This document shows positions 34,026 to 42,670 of a stretch of DNA of 64,000 nt, one piece after another. Each line of letters starts with the position of its first letter. Within the stretch, counting starts at the first letter, position 1. Both the position numbers and the translations under genes were made by a program. The notes under the pieces were generated by a model. That model was not told the DNA's origin, did no database searches, and was given only the letters and a program-made list of their open reading frames with translations. Source of the DNA: Leptospira levettii (GTDB taxonomy: Bacteria > Spirochaetota > Leptospiria > Leptospirales > Leptospiraceae); NCBI RefSeq assembly GCF_002812085.1, contig NZ_NPDM01000001.1, forward strand, positions 1,550,001 through 1,614,000. Direction: 5' to 3'.

Positions 34026-34640
34026 TTATACCTTTGTCTTATTCATTTGATAAGAGAGTAGTTCTTTTTTCAAAATTTCAAGGTTTTGCAAAATCACCTT
34101 TGCTTTTCTGGAAAAGTAATTGTTTGCCATTACCACAGGAATTGCCACTGCAAGACCAGCAGCGGTTGCAAGGAGTGCTGTAGAAATCGAACGCATCACA
34201 ACTTCTGCACCAGAACTACCTAGTGTTCCCAAACCATAAAACGCTTTGATGACACCAAGCACTGTTCCTAAAAGTCCGATAAAAGGCGCGTTATTTCCTA
34301 ATGTGTTTAGAATTGGTAAACGTTTTTCTAACTCCAATTTCTCGGATAAAATTTGACCTTCTAAACTTTCATCCAGACCTTTGCGTCCGAGTTTCAATTG
34401 TTTTAATGCGAATTGGATGAATCGGTTGTAAATTGATTCTTCACCTGCATCCGTTTTCCAATGAATTTCAGGTTCTTCTTGGAGTGAGTTTCTAACTTCT
34501 GATAAGTAAGCTTCATTTTTTTTGCCCAAAGTTTTTTTATAGTAAATAAGTCTTTCGGCAAACACAGCAAGTGCGATAACACTTGCTACTCCCATAGCAA
34601 CAAAAACTAATTCTTCACCTAATTCTACATATTCCTGCAT
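34026..34640 (-). CDS. exbB: ExbB/TolQ/MotA-family proton-channel subunit
   Basis: Start placed at the ATG 34638-34640 (204 residues), preceded by GGAGA; the longer frame to 34721 would overlap the lipoprotein gene. Three membrane segments occur in the ExbB pattern. Family motifs include RLPILNTLGNNAPFIGLLGT near residue 110 and SISTALLATAAGLAVAIP near 160. It forms the pentameric ring around ExbD and powers TonB. The gene starts 1 nt after the preceding lipoprotein gene. Confidence 0.9.
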   Translation of the reverse strand: MQEYVELGEELVFVAMGVASVIALAVFAERLIYYKKTLGKKNEAYLSEVRNSLQEEPEIHWKTDAGEESIYNRFIQFALKQLKLGRKGLDESLEGQILSEKLELEKRLPILNTLGNNAPFIGLLGTVLGVIKAFYGLGTLGSSGAEVVMRSISTALLATAAGLAVAIPVVMANNYFSRKAKVILQNLEILKKELLSYQMNKTKV

Positions 34641-34641
34641 T

Positions 34642-35145
34642 TTAATCTCCGTCTTGAATGTTATTAAATAAAAAATACAAAGGTATTTGATCGTTTGATA
34701 TTTGATTGTTTGTCGTTGCAAAACAAGAACGCAAACAAGCAGTAGCAGTTGGACTTGTAATACTTGCTTCGATCAGTGCAGTAAAACTCAATTGTCCACA
34801 AGTTCCCGCATCTGTTTTAGTTTTCCAATCTGTTGATTGGCAATTAAAGGAACAGGTTTGCGCAATGCTCGACAAATTTTTATACAACGGACTCGTGATT
34901 AAACCTTGGCAAGTTTGGGTTTTCACAGTCGCACTGGTTGCAGTAAAACTTCCTCCTATGGAAGTGTAATAAGCTTGGAAACAAAGATCTTTGTTTGTGA
35001 TCATCGATTCGCATGTTTCTTGTGGAGCATTTGGGGTAGTCAAGTATTGGAGTAATACTGTTTCTTTATATGAATCTTCAAATTTTTTATCTTCTGCACA
35101 ATTGATAAAAATAAATATCGCAACTAAAATGGATAAACCTTTCAT
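34642..35145 (-). CDS. Cysteine-rich lipoprotein of the TonB operon
   Basis: 167 residues with a short signal peptide and lipobox (IFINC, Cys at 16). The mature protein has about ten further cysteines in a spaced pattern (ETCESM, KDLCFQAY, TQTCQGL, AQTCSFNC, GTCGQL, ATACLRSCF), suggesting several disulfides in a small helical domain. I recognise no family. It sits directly between the receptor (TAATG overlap) and exbB, so a function alongside the receptor, for example surface substrate capture, is inferred. Confidence 0.75.
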   Translation of the reverse strand: MKGLSILVAIFIFINCAEDKKFEDSYKETVLLQYLTTPNAPQETCESMITNKDLCFQAYYTSIGGSFTATSATVKTQTCQGLITSPLYKNLSSIAQTCSFNCQSTDWKTKTDAGTCGQLSFTALIEASITSPTATACLRSCFATTNNQISNDQIPLYFLFNNIQDGD

Positions 35146-37661
35146 TAGAAATGTACCTCCATACCTACGTTGAAAAATGGAATAACGGTTCCACCTGGCA
35201 ATTGGAGTGTTCCGAATGTATCATTTTCTCTTGGGTTAGTTGCAGAGAATGGTTTGGAATTATCAAAATCGTATCCATTTTTGTTTTTACGCATGTATAC
35301 GTTTACAATTTCTAAATACCAGTTTAAATAGCCCCATGAATAATTTTCAAAAATATCAAATCTAACATCTAACCTGTGATAATCGGTTCCCCTTTTGACA
35401 TATCCATATTCAGATGTATATGGATTATTAGAATACTGTGGGTTCCAATAAGTTAAGCCATTTAACGGGTTAGAAAATCTTCCACCATCATCACCTACGA
35501 TAGGTCTGGAAGGTAATGAAGTTAAGTAACTCCATCGACCACCAATTTGAAAGCCTTCATTCACCCTCCAGCCATAAATTACGTTTGCAACATGTGTACG
35601 GTCCCAAGGTGCTAATTGTTCTACTGAGTTCGGAAAATAAGCAGCTAAGATTTTTCTTTCGATCCCGCCAATTTGAGTTGTATCTCCGTCATAAATCTGA
35701 TACAAGTTTGAGTTTTGAAACGATTGTGACCATGTATAGGAAATCCAACCAAACCAATCACGAGTTCCAGGTCTTGCATTTTTACGGATGAGTAATTCAT
35801 ATCCATGTGACCAACCAGAAGCTCTGTTGGAATAGTTAAGTGGACGGTTGGCAACAATAGGTTGTGTTAACCATTGTGATTTATCGGGGTTTAATCCAAC
35901 TGGAGTGGATACATAAGGATCATCAATAATTGTATCAGTGAATTCGTTTTTAAAAAACTCGACTTTTACTTGCCATACTTGGTCAATTTTTTGATCAATC
36001 CCTGCACTTAATTTCCTAGCACGTTCGAATCTTAAATCGGGGTTACCTGTTTCTGAGTTAAAATTTGTAGTTAGTGGAAAACGGGAAACATCCCCACCAC
36101 TTCCATAAATGGTCATACCCTTTCCTACTTCGGGGAAAGTATAGGAAGCAGTAGCCCTTGGGGTTAAGGCACCATTCCCAGTTACTTGCACATAGTCATA
36201 CCTAGCACCAGGTTCGAATAAGAAGTTACCAAATTTAAAATGTAATGTAGTATAAGCGTTGTAATACGGGGAAATTCCTTTGATACTGATTGGTCTTCCC
36301 ACAAAATCAGGATTCGCTGAATTATATGGGTTAGGTGATGGATTTGTTGGGTCCCTAAGTGCTACTTCGGTTCCATAATCTCTGAAGGAAAATCTACGCA
36401 CTTCAGTTCCAAAATCAACTTTTAGGAATTTTGTTGCAGTCCAATATGCGTCTTGCCTAACACCAACATAACTTCCTCTTTGGTACTGTTTCCCTTGGAT
36501 GGAACCAACTCCAACATTGTATTCACCGATTGGATCGAAGTTAATGAGTGTAATTCTATTTTGGAATTTATCGCCAGGAATCCACGTATAACGGAGAGCT
36601 GTCGTTCTAAAACTTTGCCCAAAACTCGCTTTGGCTCCACCAAGTAGTGCAAGTTGTGATGAGGTAGGGTCGTTCGCAGGTTTGTTTGGAACATTGATAG
36701 CAAAGTTATCCTGTGCTGTTAAATTATAAAATGAAATTTGGTGTTCTGGTGTAAAGTTATGAACATATTTGATTTGTGAATCATTGTATCTAGGTAATCT
36801 GATTCCTTCAGGTAATAGTCCACTGGCACCTAAAGTTTTATCTAAATAACCTAATTTTCCTGCGATTGCCAAATATCCCTTTCCACCTGATGTTGGTGTA
36901 GCGGCATATGCAGTTGTGTTCCAAAGAGATACTTGGAATGCACCTTTTGTTTTTTGCACTGAGTCAACGGTTTCTATTTCGATGATACCACCAGTCGCAT
37001 TATTAAAGTTTGCTGGGTATGCACCAGAATATAAGTCAATTGATTTGATTAAATCATTGTGAATGACAGATGTTAGTCCATCTAAGTGAAAAGGGTATAA
37101 GATTGGTAAATCATCATAAAGATACGTATTGGCAGCAGGATTCGCACCCCGTACAATGATTCCATTTGCACCACCTCCAAATCCAATATTGGGAATGACA
37201 CCTGGCAAAGTCTCTAAGGCTCTTAACGCTTCACCAAAAGTACCTGGCATACGTTTGATTTCATCGTATCTGACTTTTGTCCTGGAAGCTACGGTTTTTT
37301 CTCTTTCACCTTCTACAACAATCCCTGCCTTGGGTGCTGTAGATTTTTTTTCTGTATAAATGGTCCTTGATTCATCTTCATTGCCAACTGAAATTCGAAT
37401 TTCTTGAATCCCAGTATCACGTAGCAGACGCAAGGTGTATTCTCCAGAAGATGGGAATTCTAAAGTGACATTTCCTTCTGCATCTGTTTGCGCAAATTTT
37501 TTAGTTTCAAAAATTAATACAGAAAGGTTTTTTTCAGCTATTTCCTTTTTAGGATTAATCAGTTTTGCCTTTATACTGACAGCATATGCAGGGAATCCCA
37601 ACAAAAGAAAAAGAATCCCAATCAGAATCGATTTATTTAATTTGAATTTTGCTGATTTCAT
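35145..37661 (-). CDS. TonB-dependent outer-membrane receptor
   Basis: 838 residues. A signal peptide (LIGILFLLLGFPAYA) is followed by a carboxypeptidase-regulatory-like beta domain (about 30-105, TDAEGNVTLEFPSSGEYTLR). The plug domain is about 115-250 (RYDEIKRMPGTFGEALRALE, PGVIPNIGFGGGANGIIVRG), and the 22-strand barrel runs to the C-terminal VGMEVHF with terminal Phe. The substrate (siderophore, haem, corrinoid, sugar) is not readable. No clear TonB box was found near the plug start. It is encoded with its own exbB-exbD-tonB and with four lipoproteins, indicating a dedicated uptake system. Confidence 0.9.
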   Translation of the reverse strand: MKSAKFKLNKSILIGILFLLLGFPAYAVSIKAKLINPKKEIAEKNLSVLIFETKKFAQTDAEGNVTLEFPSSGEYTLRLLRDTGIQEIRISVGNEDESRTIYTEKKSTAPKAGIVVEGEREKTVASRTKVRYDEIKRMPGTFGEALRALETLPGVIPNIGFGGGANGIIVRGANPAANTYLYDDLPILYPFHLDGLTSVIHNDLIKSIDLYSGAYPANFNNATGGIIEIETVDSVQKTKGAFQVSLWNTTAYAATPTSGGKGYLAIAGKLGYLDKTLGASGLLPEGIRLPRYNDSQIKYVHNFTPEHQISFYNLTAQDNFAINVPNKPANDPTSSQLALLGGAKASFGQSFRTTALRYTWIPGDKFQNRITLINFDPIGEYNVGVGSIQGKQYQRGSYVGVRQDAYWTATKFLKVDFGTEVRRFSFRDYGTEVALRDPTNPSPNPYNSANPDFVGRPISIKGISPYYNAYTTLHFKFGNFLFEPGARYDYVQVTGNGALTPRATASYTFPEVGKGMTIYGSGGDVSRFPLTTNFNSETGNPDLRFERARKLSAGIDQKIDQVWQVKVEFFKNEFTDTIIDDPYVSTPVGLNPDKSQWLTQPIVANRPLNYSNRASGWSHGYELLIRKNARPGTRDWFGWISYTWSQSFQNSNLYQIYDGDTTQIGGIERKILAAYFPNSVEQLAPWDRTHVANVIYGWRVNEGFQIGGRWSYLTSLPSRPIVGDDGGRFSNPLNGLTYWNPQYSNNPYTSEYGYVKRGTDYHRLDVRFDIFENYSWGYLNWYLEIVNVYMRKNKNGYDFDNSKPFSATNPRENDTFGTLQLPGGTVIPFFNVGMEVHF

Positions 37662-37974
37662 TGAAGTTTAAATACCATGGGATATCACCCGTTTCTTCTT
37701 CGAGATAAATAAGGGTACAAACAAGAGGGTATCCTAAAAAAGGACATTCTGTTCGTGTAATGGCGATCGTACAAAGATCTAAATTTCTTTGGATAGGTTT
37801 ATTAACGATTACAAGTGGAGGATTGGGAAGTGGGTTACCACATTTCTCGGATGCAAACTTAGCAGCTGCATATACTTGGCTTTGAGCATCGTTTGTTTCC
37901 ACACGATCAACTCCTGATCCACAATTGAAAATCATGAAGAAGGTAAATGAGAGAATTCCAATCTGAATTTTCAT
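37633..37974 (-). CDS. Small hypothetical lipoprotein of the TonB operon
   Basis: 113 residues: signal peptide with lipobox (FMIFNC, Cys at 18) and a mature part with five more cysteines (SEKCGN, LDLCTI, TECPFLG, LVCTLI). No family recognised. Its stop overlaps the receptor gene start by 29 nt, and its start overlaps the upstream lipoprotein gene by 4 nt, so translation is coupled. Like the lipoprotein downstream of the receptor, it is a candidate accessory of the receptor. Confidence 0.72.
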   Translation of the reverse strand: MKIQIGILSFTFFMIFNCGSGVDRVETNDAQSQVYAAAKFASEKCGNPLPNPPLVIVNKPIQRNLDLCTIAITRTECPFLGYPLVCTLIYLEEETGDIPWYLNFNEISKIQIK

Positions 37975-38366
37975 TTACTTTCCTTTTGAGTTGTTGGATT
38001 CACTTCTTCAAGTTGACCAACTACATCTGCCGTTACGATAACAACAGTCACCAGGCCTAAAGGGAAATAAGCTTTGTCTTCCCTTTGGATTTTGATATTG
38101 ATGAGAGTTTTGCCTGTGGGATATTTTTCCAAAATCTGGCTCATCGCCAGTTCTACATTAGGTGCTTTTGTGACCGGAAACATTCCTAATAAAAAAAATG
38201 CTGAATCTTGGCCAGTTCCCTTTCCCAAAATTTTATAATCGGTTGACCTAACTACGGTTGCAGAATCATATAAATGGATTTCCTTAGGAACATGCGAGCC
38301 AATGCAACCTAATAAATGAAATCCCATCAGGAGGAAACTAACTGGTATTATTTTTTTGAAAATCAT
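37971..38366 (-). CDS. Small hypothetical lipoprotein (related to its upstream neighbour)
   Basis: I prefer the ATG at 38364-38366 (131 residues) over a TTG 6 nt earlier. The signal peptide ends with a lipobox (HLLGC, Cys near 21). The motif GTGQDSAFFLLGMFPVTKAP and LINIKIQREDKAYFPLG resemble the small TRL-like lipoprotein group that has a glycine-rich hydrophobic segment and an aromatic strand. The next gene upstream (38382-38756) shows a similar order (FDIIFFGVPITQPP, LVNIRYWNDKSIFGP), so the two may be diverged duplicates. Confidence 0.7.
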   Translation of the reverse strand: MIFKKIIPVSFLLMGFHLLGCIGSHVPKEIHLYDSATVVRSTDYKILGKGTGQDSAFFLLGMFPVTKAPNVELAMSQILEKYPTGKTLINIKIQREDKAYFPLGLVTVVIVTADVVGQLEEVNPTTQKESK

Positions 38367-38381
38367 ATCCAATGACTCAAC

Positions 38382-38756
38382 TTATTTTTTTGACTTCGTA
38401 GGTGTTTGTGAGTTGGTAAATTTTACTAAATCACCTTTGATATTAAATCGATAACGGGTGATTGGTCCAAAAATCGATTTATCATTCCAATACCGAATGT
38501 TTACAAGAGCATCACCTGCTTCTTCTTCCATGACCTTTTCGTATAAGTCAGCAACAGGAGGTTGGGTAATGGGGACACCAAAAAATATGATGTCAAATGT
38601 ATACCAATTAAAGGTTTTATCTACAGTTTTGATTGTTTCGTAGGGAGTATTTGGAATCGGTTTGTTACTTGTGGCGATTCCCACTGATGACGAGGCACAA
38701 TTTAAAACAATAGACAAAAATACAAAAGAGAGAATCAATAAAATAATTTTTTTCAC
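38382..38756 (-). CDS. Small hypothetical lipoprotein, first gene of the TonB operon
   Basis: Start assigned to GTG 38754-38756 (124 residues) because GGAG lies 7 nt upstream and the protein then begins with a clean signal peptide (KKIILLILSFVFL) and lipobox (VLNC, Cys near 19). A longer ATG start at 38786 is possible. Strand motifs FDIIFFGVPITQPP and LVNIRYWNDKSIFGP resemble the following lipoprotein. It is separated from the LytTR regulator gene by 123 nt that contain a 9-12-9 direct repeat and a promoter-like sequence, so it begins the receptor operon. Confidence 0.7.
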   Translation of the reverse strand: MKKIILLILSFVFLSIVLNCASSSVGIATSNKPIPNTPYETIKTVDKTFNWYTFDIIFFGVPITQPPVADLYEKVMEEEAGDALVNIRYWNDKSIFGPITRYRFNIKGDLVKFTNSQTPTKSKK

Positions 38757-38821
38757 AAGATAACTCCGTCCATGTTCATTTCGCATTTAGGCTGTTAGAG
38801 TCAATGGAATATTTCGTAGTT

Positions 38822-38871
38822 TCTTTATTCCCTACTTGATTGGGAATGAACGCTACTCATTCGGGAGTGAA
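38822..38871 (-). promoter_or_regulatory. Candidate LytTR-type direct-repeat site with promoter for TonB operon
   Basis: Two 9-bp direct repeats, GGGAATGAA (38842-38850) and GGGAGTGAA (38863-38871), differ at one base and are separated by exactly 12 bp. That is the 9-12-9 geometry known for LytTR regulators such as AgrA, though the bases differ from the AgrA sequence. On the minus strand the proximal repeat supplies TTCATT (38845-38850), followed by a 17-nt spacer and TAAAGA (38822-38827), a weak promoter that would need an activator. The 123-nt gap lies between the LytTR gene's stop and the receptor operon. Confidence 0.6.
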
Positions 38872-38879
38872 TTGAAAAA

Positions 38880-39617
38880 TTAGAGTTTTAGTGCTTCTTT
38901 GAGTGACTGTGCATACGAACGTCCAACTGGCAAAGTTGTCTCATCCTCATTTTTGAGTTGGATTGTATAGGAACCACCTTTGTCATAACGTAAACTTGCC
39001 ACATAACTTAAGTTTACTAAAAAACCTTTATGGATTCTGATAAATTGAGAATTTGGCAATTTTTCTTCGATTTCTTTCAGCAATTTTGGGGTTTCGTAGT
39101 CTTTTTGTGTTGTGTGGATCACGCAACTTTTGTTATTCGCTGAAATAAATTGAATGTCCGGAAATGGTAACAAAAATACTGCTGAATCTGACTGGATTTT
39201 TAAATGGATTTGGTTTTTATTTTCATCTGGAATCATTTGTTTTGATTCCTGCAAAAAACGAAGTGCTTTTTCTACCGACTTTCTAAATCTTTCGAATGAA
39301 AACGGCTTTAATAAATAATCTGTGGCGTCTAAATCAAATGCTTCGACCGCATGTTCACTATAAGCAGTAGTGATTACAAAAAAAGTACCTTGGGGGCGAT
39401 AGGATCTAAGGATATCCATACCGTTGATCACCGGAAGATTGATATCCATAAATACAATATCAAATTTTTTCTCAGATAAAAGTGAGTTTGCTTTGTCTCC
39501 ACTTTCGGCAATTCCAGCTAACTTTAATTCGGGACAATTCATCACATAGTCCATCATTAACATCCTAGCTGGATATTCATCTTCAATGATTAATACTGAA
39601 TAAGGCGCCGATTCCAT
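38880..39617 (-). CDS. LytTR-family response regulator
   Basis: 245 residues: a receiver domain (1-120) with the acidic pocket (LIIEDE), the phosphoacceptor in DIVFMDINLPVING (D56) and the Lys in LLKPFSF; then a LytTR DNA-binding domain (about 140-245: IRIHKGFLVNLSYV, LPVGRSYAQSLKEAL). LytTR proteins bind paired direct repeats of about 9 bp. Such a pair lies immediately downstream, upstream of the TonB operon whose last gene encodes a LytS-type kinase. It is 8 nt after the PP2C phosphatase gene, so both are co-transcribed. Confidence 0.9.
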   Translation of the reverse strand: MESAPYSVLIIEDEYPARMLMMDYVMNCPELKLAGIAESGDKANSLLSEKKFDIVFMDINLPVINGMDILRSYRPQGTFFVITTAYSEHAVEAFDLDATDYLLKPFSFERFRKSVEKALRFLQESKQMIPDENKNQIHLKIQSDSAVFLLPFPDIQFISANNKSCVIHTTQKDYETPKLLKEIEEKLPNSQFIRIHKGFLVNLSYVASLRYDKGGSYTIQLKNEDETTLPVGRSYAQSLKEALKL

Positions 39618-39625
39618 ATAACTCG

Positions 39626-41551
39626 TTAGATTATATCAACAAAGAAAAAGGTGACATCATCTTTTAATTCTGCATCAGAATATTTGGTGATTTGCACAAC
39701 TATTTCTTGTGATAAAGATTTGATGTCTTTGTTTTTACCTTTCTCTAATAAATCAAGAATTTTGCCTTCACCAAATAATTTATTTTCAGCCCTAGCTTCT
39801 GTTACTCCGTCTGTAAAAAAGAAATACCGATCACCTTTTTGAATTTGGTGTTTCCATTCAGTGAATGTGAAACTTTCTTTCCATCCGATGATGGGGCCCT
39901 TAATATTCATAAATTCAAAAGATTTTCGGATTTTGTTATATAAAATTGGATTAGGATGCCCTGCGGTAGAAAAAATAATTGTGTTTTCCTTAGTATCCAC
40001 TAATGCACAACAGGCGGTTATGAAATAACGACTAACAAGAGAAGTAAGTGCTTGGTTCATATGTTCCAAAATGAGTTTTGGAGAATGAATGGATTTGGTG
40101 GATTCACGAAATTGCACTTTTACCATTGATGATACGAAAGCTGCTGGAACACCATGCCCAGCAACATCTGCAATCAGTAAAATTAATCTATTTTCATCCA
40201 ACTCAACCCAATCATATAAGTCGCCGCCCACTTGCCTCATTGGCAGATAAGTTGTATGGATTCGAATCCCTTCGGTTTTTGGGTGATTTTTGGGTAACAA
40301 ATAACTTTGGAGTTGTGATGCAAAAAATAAGTCTTGTTCGAGATCTTGGTTTTTTTCTCGGAGTTCTATTGTTCTTTCGCGAACTCTTTGTTCTAAGTCT
40401 TTTGTGAGAATCGAAAGTTCCGATTCATTTTTGGCATTTCGATAGGAAATGGCGACACCAGATAGGATCATCAGGATTAAAAATCCATATTGAGTTAAAT
40501 AAATATTTTTGCCAGATGTAACATCGATGATGATATCAAATGTTGCTCCAATACAAATACAAACAAAACCTACTGATAAAAAGTAAGCTTCTGTTTTTTT
40601 AGCTCGTGCTGCCCGAATGACAGCTCTTAATACAAAAAAGACTACTAGTAAAAGTGTAAATTCCCAAATTCTAAGTAACAAAATTCTAGTAGGCAATTCA
40701 ATATCCCAAGTTTGGATAAAAGCAATTGAGATAAGAAAAATGACTAACAATCTTTCTTTTAAATAAAGTTTGTTTTGAAAAAGCGAATAACTGAATAAGA
40801 ATATTGATACAGGCAATAATGATTGAGAGGTAAAAAATAATTTTAACCAAAAGAAAAAACTTAAATCTGTATATGTATAACTAATATTGAGTAATGGAAG
40901 TCTCCACATAACAAAGAATAATGTTGATAATAATAAGTAAAAATTTGTTTTTGCCTGGCGTTTTAATAAAATTGAAAAAATTTGATAGGCACCAATTCCA
41001 AAGAACAACATGATAAAACAAAAATCTCTTCCATCTTCCAAGAGAATCAGTTCTTGTAATTTGTCATAATTTCCCATAACAGGGATTCTTCTGAAAATTC
41101 CACCTTGGAATGTTTGGTTTCGAAAATGAATTTCGATTTTTAATTGGTTTTGAGAATTTTCTTTGAGAACTACATTGGGTATGTAATAAAGTCGTTTGTA
41201 ATACCAATTGGGAAAATACGATCCATCTGGTAAAATTTTACCAGTTTGACCCAGTGTGATTCCATTCACAACGAGTGTGTCTATCTCTTGAACACGGTCT
41301 AAGTAAATACCTAGAGGTTTTTTGTTTGGTTTAAATGTAAAAGTGGTTTCATAATAACCATGGACGGGAGGAAGAAATCCTTGTGAGGATAGACCTTTTC
41401 CTACTGTAATGGGACGTGTGATTTCATTCGTGGTAAATGTCCAATTTTCAGAGAGAGATACAATTGTATCAGCACTGATAGAGACTGGTTCTGCCACGAG
41501 GGAAAAGATCGTAGAGAAAAAAATTGGAAAAAAAAATGAGAGAATTCTCAT
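39626..41551 (-). CDS. 7TM-DISM-like receptor with PP2C/SpoIIE phosphatase domain
   Basis: 641 residues: signal peptide, an extracytoplasmic beta-sandwich (about 25-175, galactose-binding/7TMR-DISMED type), seven membrane helices (about 180-385), a coiled coil (about 385-420) and a SpoIIE-type PP2C domain. Catalytic motifs are visible: VGGDLYDWV, LLIADVAGHGVPAAF, FFFTDGVTEAR and LKDDVTFFFV. It lies 8 nt before the LytTR gene, an unusual pairing because these phosphatases normally act on STAS proteins. It may sense the same or a parallel envelope signal. The divergent OxyR-like gene begins 90 bp away. Confidence 0.87.
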   Translation of the reverse strand: MRILSFFFPIFFSTIFSLVAEPVSISADTIVSLSENWTFTTNEITRPITVGKGLSSQGFLPPVHGYYETTFTFKPNKKPLGIYLDRVQEIDTLVVNGITLGQTGKILPDGSYFPNWYYKRLYYIPNVVLKENSQNQLKIEIHFRNQTFQGGIFRRIPVMGNYDKLQELILLEDGRDFCFIMLFFGIGAYQIFSILLKRQAKTNFYLLLSTLFFVMWRLPLLNISYTYTDLSFFFWLKLFFTSQSLLPVSIFLFSYSLFQNKLYLKERLLVIFLISIAFIQTWDIELPTRILLLRIWEFTLLLVVFFVLRAVIRAARAKKTEAYFLSVGFVCICIGATFDIIIDVTSGKNIYLTQYGFLILMILSGVAISYRNAKNESELSILTKDLEQRVRERTIELREKNQDLEQDLFFASQLQSYLLPKNHPKTEGIRIHTTYLPMRQVGGDLYDWVELDENRLILLIADVAGHGVPAAFVSSMVKVQFRESTKSIHSPKLILEHMNQALTSLVSRYFITACCALVDTKENTIIFSTAGHPNPILYNKIRKSFEFMNIKGPIIGWKESFTFTEWKHQIQKGDRYFFFTDGVTEARAENKLFGEGKILDLLEKGKNKDIKSLSQEIVVQITKYSDAELKDDVTFFFVDII

Positions 41552-41641
41552 CGCTATCCGCTAAAGATAGTGTAGTTTGAAGGGAAAGCAAGTTCAATTT
41601 TAGCTTAAGCCATGAAAGGATCGATTTTTTAAGGAAATTTT

Positions 41642-42559
41642 ATGACAATTACTCAACTTCGATACATAGTTGCTTTAGATCAGTTTAAAAGTTTTGCAAA
41701 AGCCGCCGAACATTGTTTAGTTGCTCAGCCTACTTTAAGTTTACAGATTCAAAAAGTAGAACAAGAACTTGGTTTTGATTTATTTGATCGAAAAAAAAAT
41801 CCTATCATCACAACAAAATTAGGGAAAGAGGTGGTCGAACAAGCAAAATCAACTTTGAAGGAAGCTGATAAATTATATGAAATTGCCGGGCAATGGAAAG
41901 ACGAACCTGCTGGGAATATATCACTCGGAATCATACCAACAGTAAGTAATTATTTAATCCCTTCAATCTATAAAAAGTTACAGTCAGAATTTCCCAAAGT
42001 TAATTTTAGAATTTCTGAATTACCAACACTTACCATCATTGAAAAATTGGAATCAGATGAGATTGATTTAGGAATCCTCGCAACTCCACTAAAAATTTCC
42101 AATATCGTTGAACACCAACTCTATTATGAGCCCTTTGTTGTTTATTATCCAAAAGATGCGAAAGAGAAATCAACTTCAGTTTCAATGAAACATATTGAAA
42201 AATATCCATTATTAGTTTTAGGAGAGGAACATTGTTTTCGCCATCAGTCTTTGAAGATATGTAATCGGAATGCATTGGCAAAAATTGAAAGTGGAAGTGT
42301 TGAAACCTTAAAGCGGATGGTGGACATGGGGATTGGAGTTACCTTATTACCAAAATTGGCAGTTGATAAAGTTTCGGAACGTATTGTTCCTTTCCAGTCA
42401 CCAGAACCAGCAAGAGAAATCAGTTTGGTATACAAAAAAGGATTTTATAAAACAAAAATTTTAAATAAACTTACGAATTTAATACTGAATGTGATCCCAA
42501 AAGAGTATCATAAAAAAGAAAAATTTAAAGTCATTGGGGTGTCCATAGGGCAAGATTAG
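41642..42559 (+). CDS. oxyR: OxyR-like LysR-family peroxide sensor
   Basis: 305 residues: LysR winged HTH at 1-60 (SFAKAAEHCLVAQPTLSLQI) and a periplasmic-binding-fold effector domain. The two cysteines C198 and C207 (EEHCFRHQSLKICNR) have the same C-x8-C spacing as E. coli OxyR C199/C208 and lie in the same context, which supports a thiol peroxide switch. It lies immediately upstream of ahpC and ahpF in the same direction, separated by a promoter region. AAGGA precedes the ATG. Confidence 0.9.
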   Translation: MTITQLRYIVALDQFKSFAKAAEHCLVAQPTLSLQIQKVEQELGFDLFDRKKNPIITTKLGKEVVEQAKSTLKEADKLYEIAGQWKDEPAGNISLGIIPTVSNYLIPSIYKKLQSEFPKVNFRISELPTLTIIEKLESDEIDLGILATPLKISNIVEHQLYYEPFVVYYPKDAKEKSTSVSMKHIEKYPLLVLGEEHCFRHQSLKICNRNALAKIESGSVETLKRMVDMGIGVTLLPKLAVDKVSERIVPFQSPEPAREISLVYKKGFYKTKILNKLTNLILNVIPKEYHKKEKFKVIGVSIGQD

Positions 42560-42568
42560 ATCCTGTTT

Positions 42569-42642
42569 AACTCTATCATAGTTTTTATAAATTATATCAT
42601 TTATAACATTTATTTTACAAATGAGTCAAAATGGACTATATT
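42569..42642 (+). promoter_or_regulatory. ahpC promoter and candidate OxyR site
   Basis: TTTACA (42614-42619), a 17-nt spacer and TATATT (42637-42642) form a good sigma70-type promoter, start near 42649. About 66-80 bp upstream of that start, AACT-CTATCAT-AGTT (42569-42583) has LysR-type dyad symmetry and sits where OxyR usually contacts DNA. The promoter call is firm; the operator is tentative, because the sequence differs from the E. coli ATAG...CTAT consensus. AAGGAGG precedes the ahpC ATG. Confidence 0.65.
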
Positions 42643-42670
42643 CTTCTTAACAAGAAAAGGAGGATATTCA

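Noticed and set aside
41554..41570. CTATC-N7-GATAG dyad between the PP2C and OxyR-like genes as an OxyR operator.
   Set aside because: The symmetry is opposite to the known ATAG...CTAT OxyR pattern and it lies just before the PP2C start codon; left unassigned.
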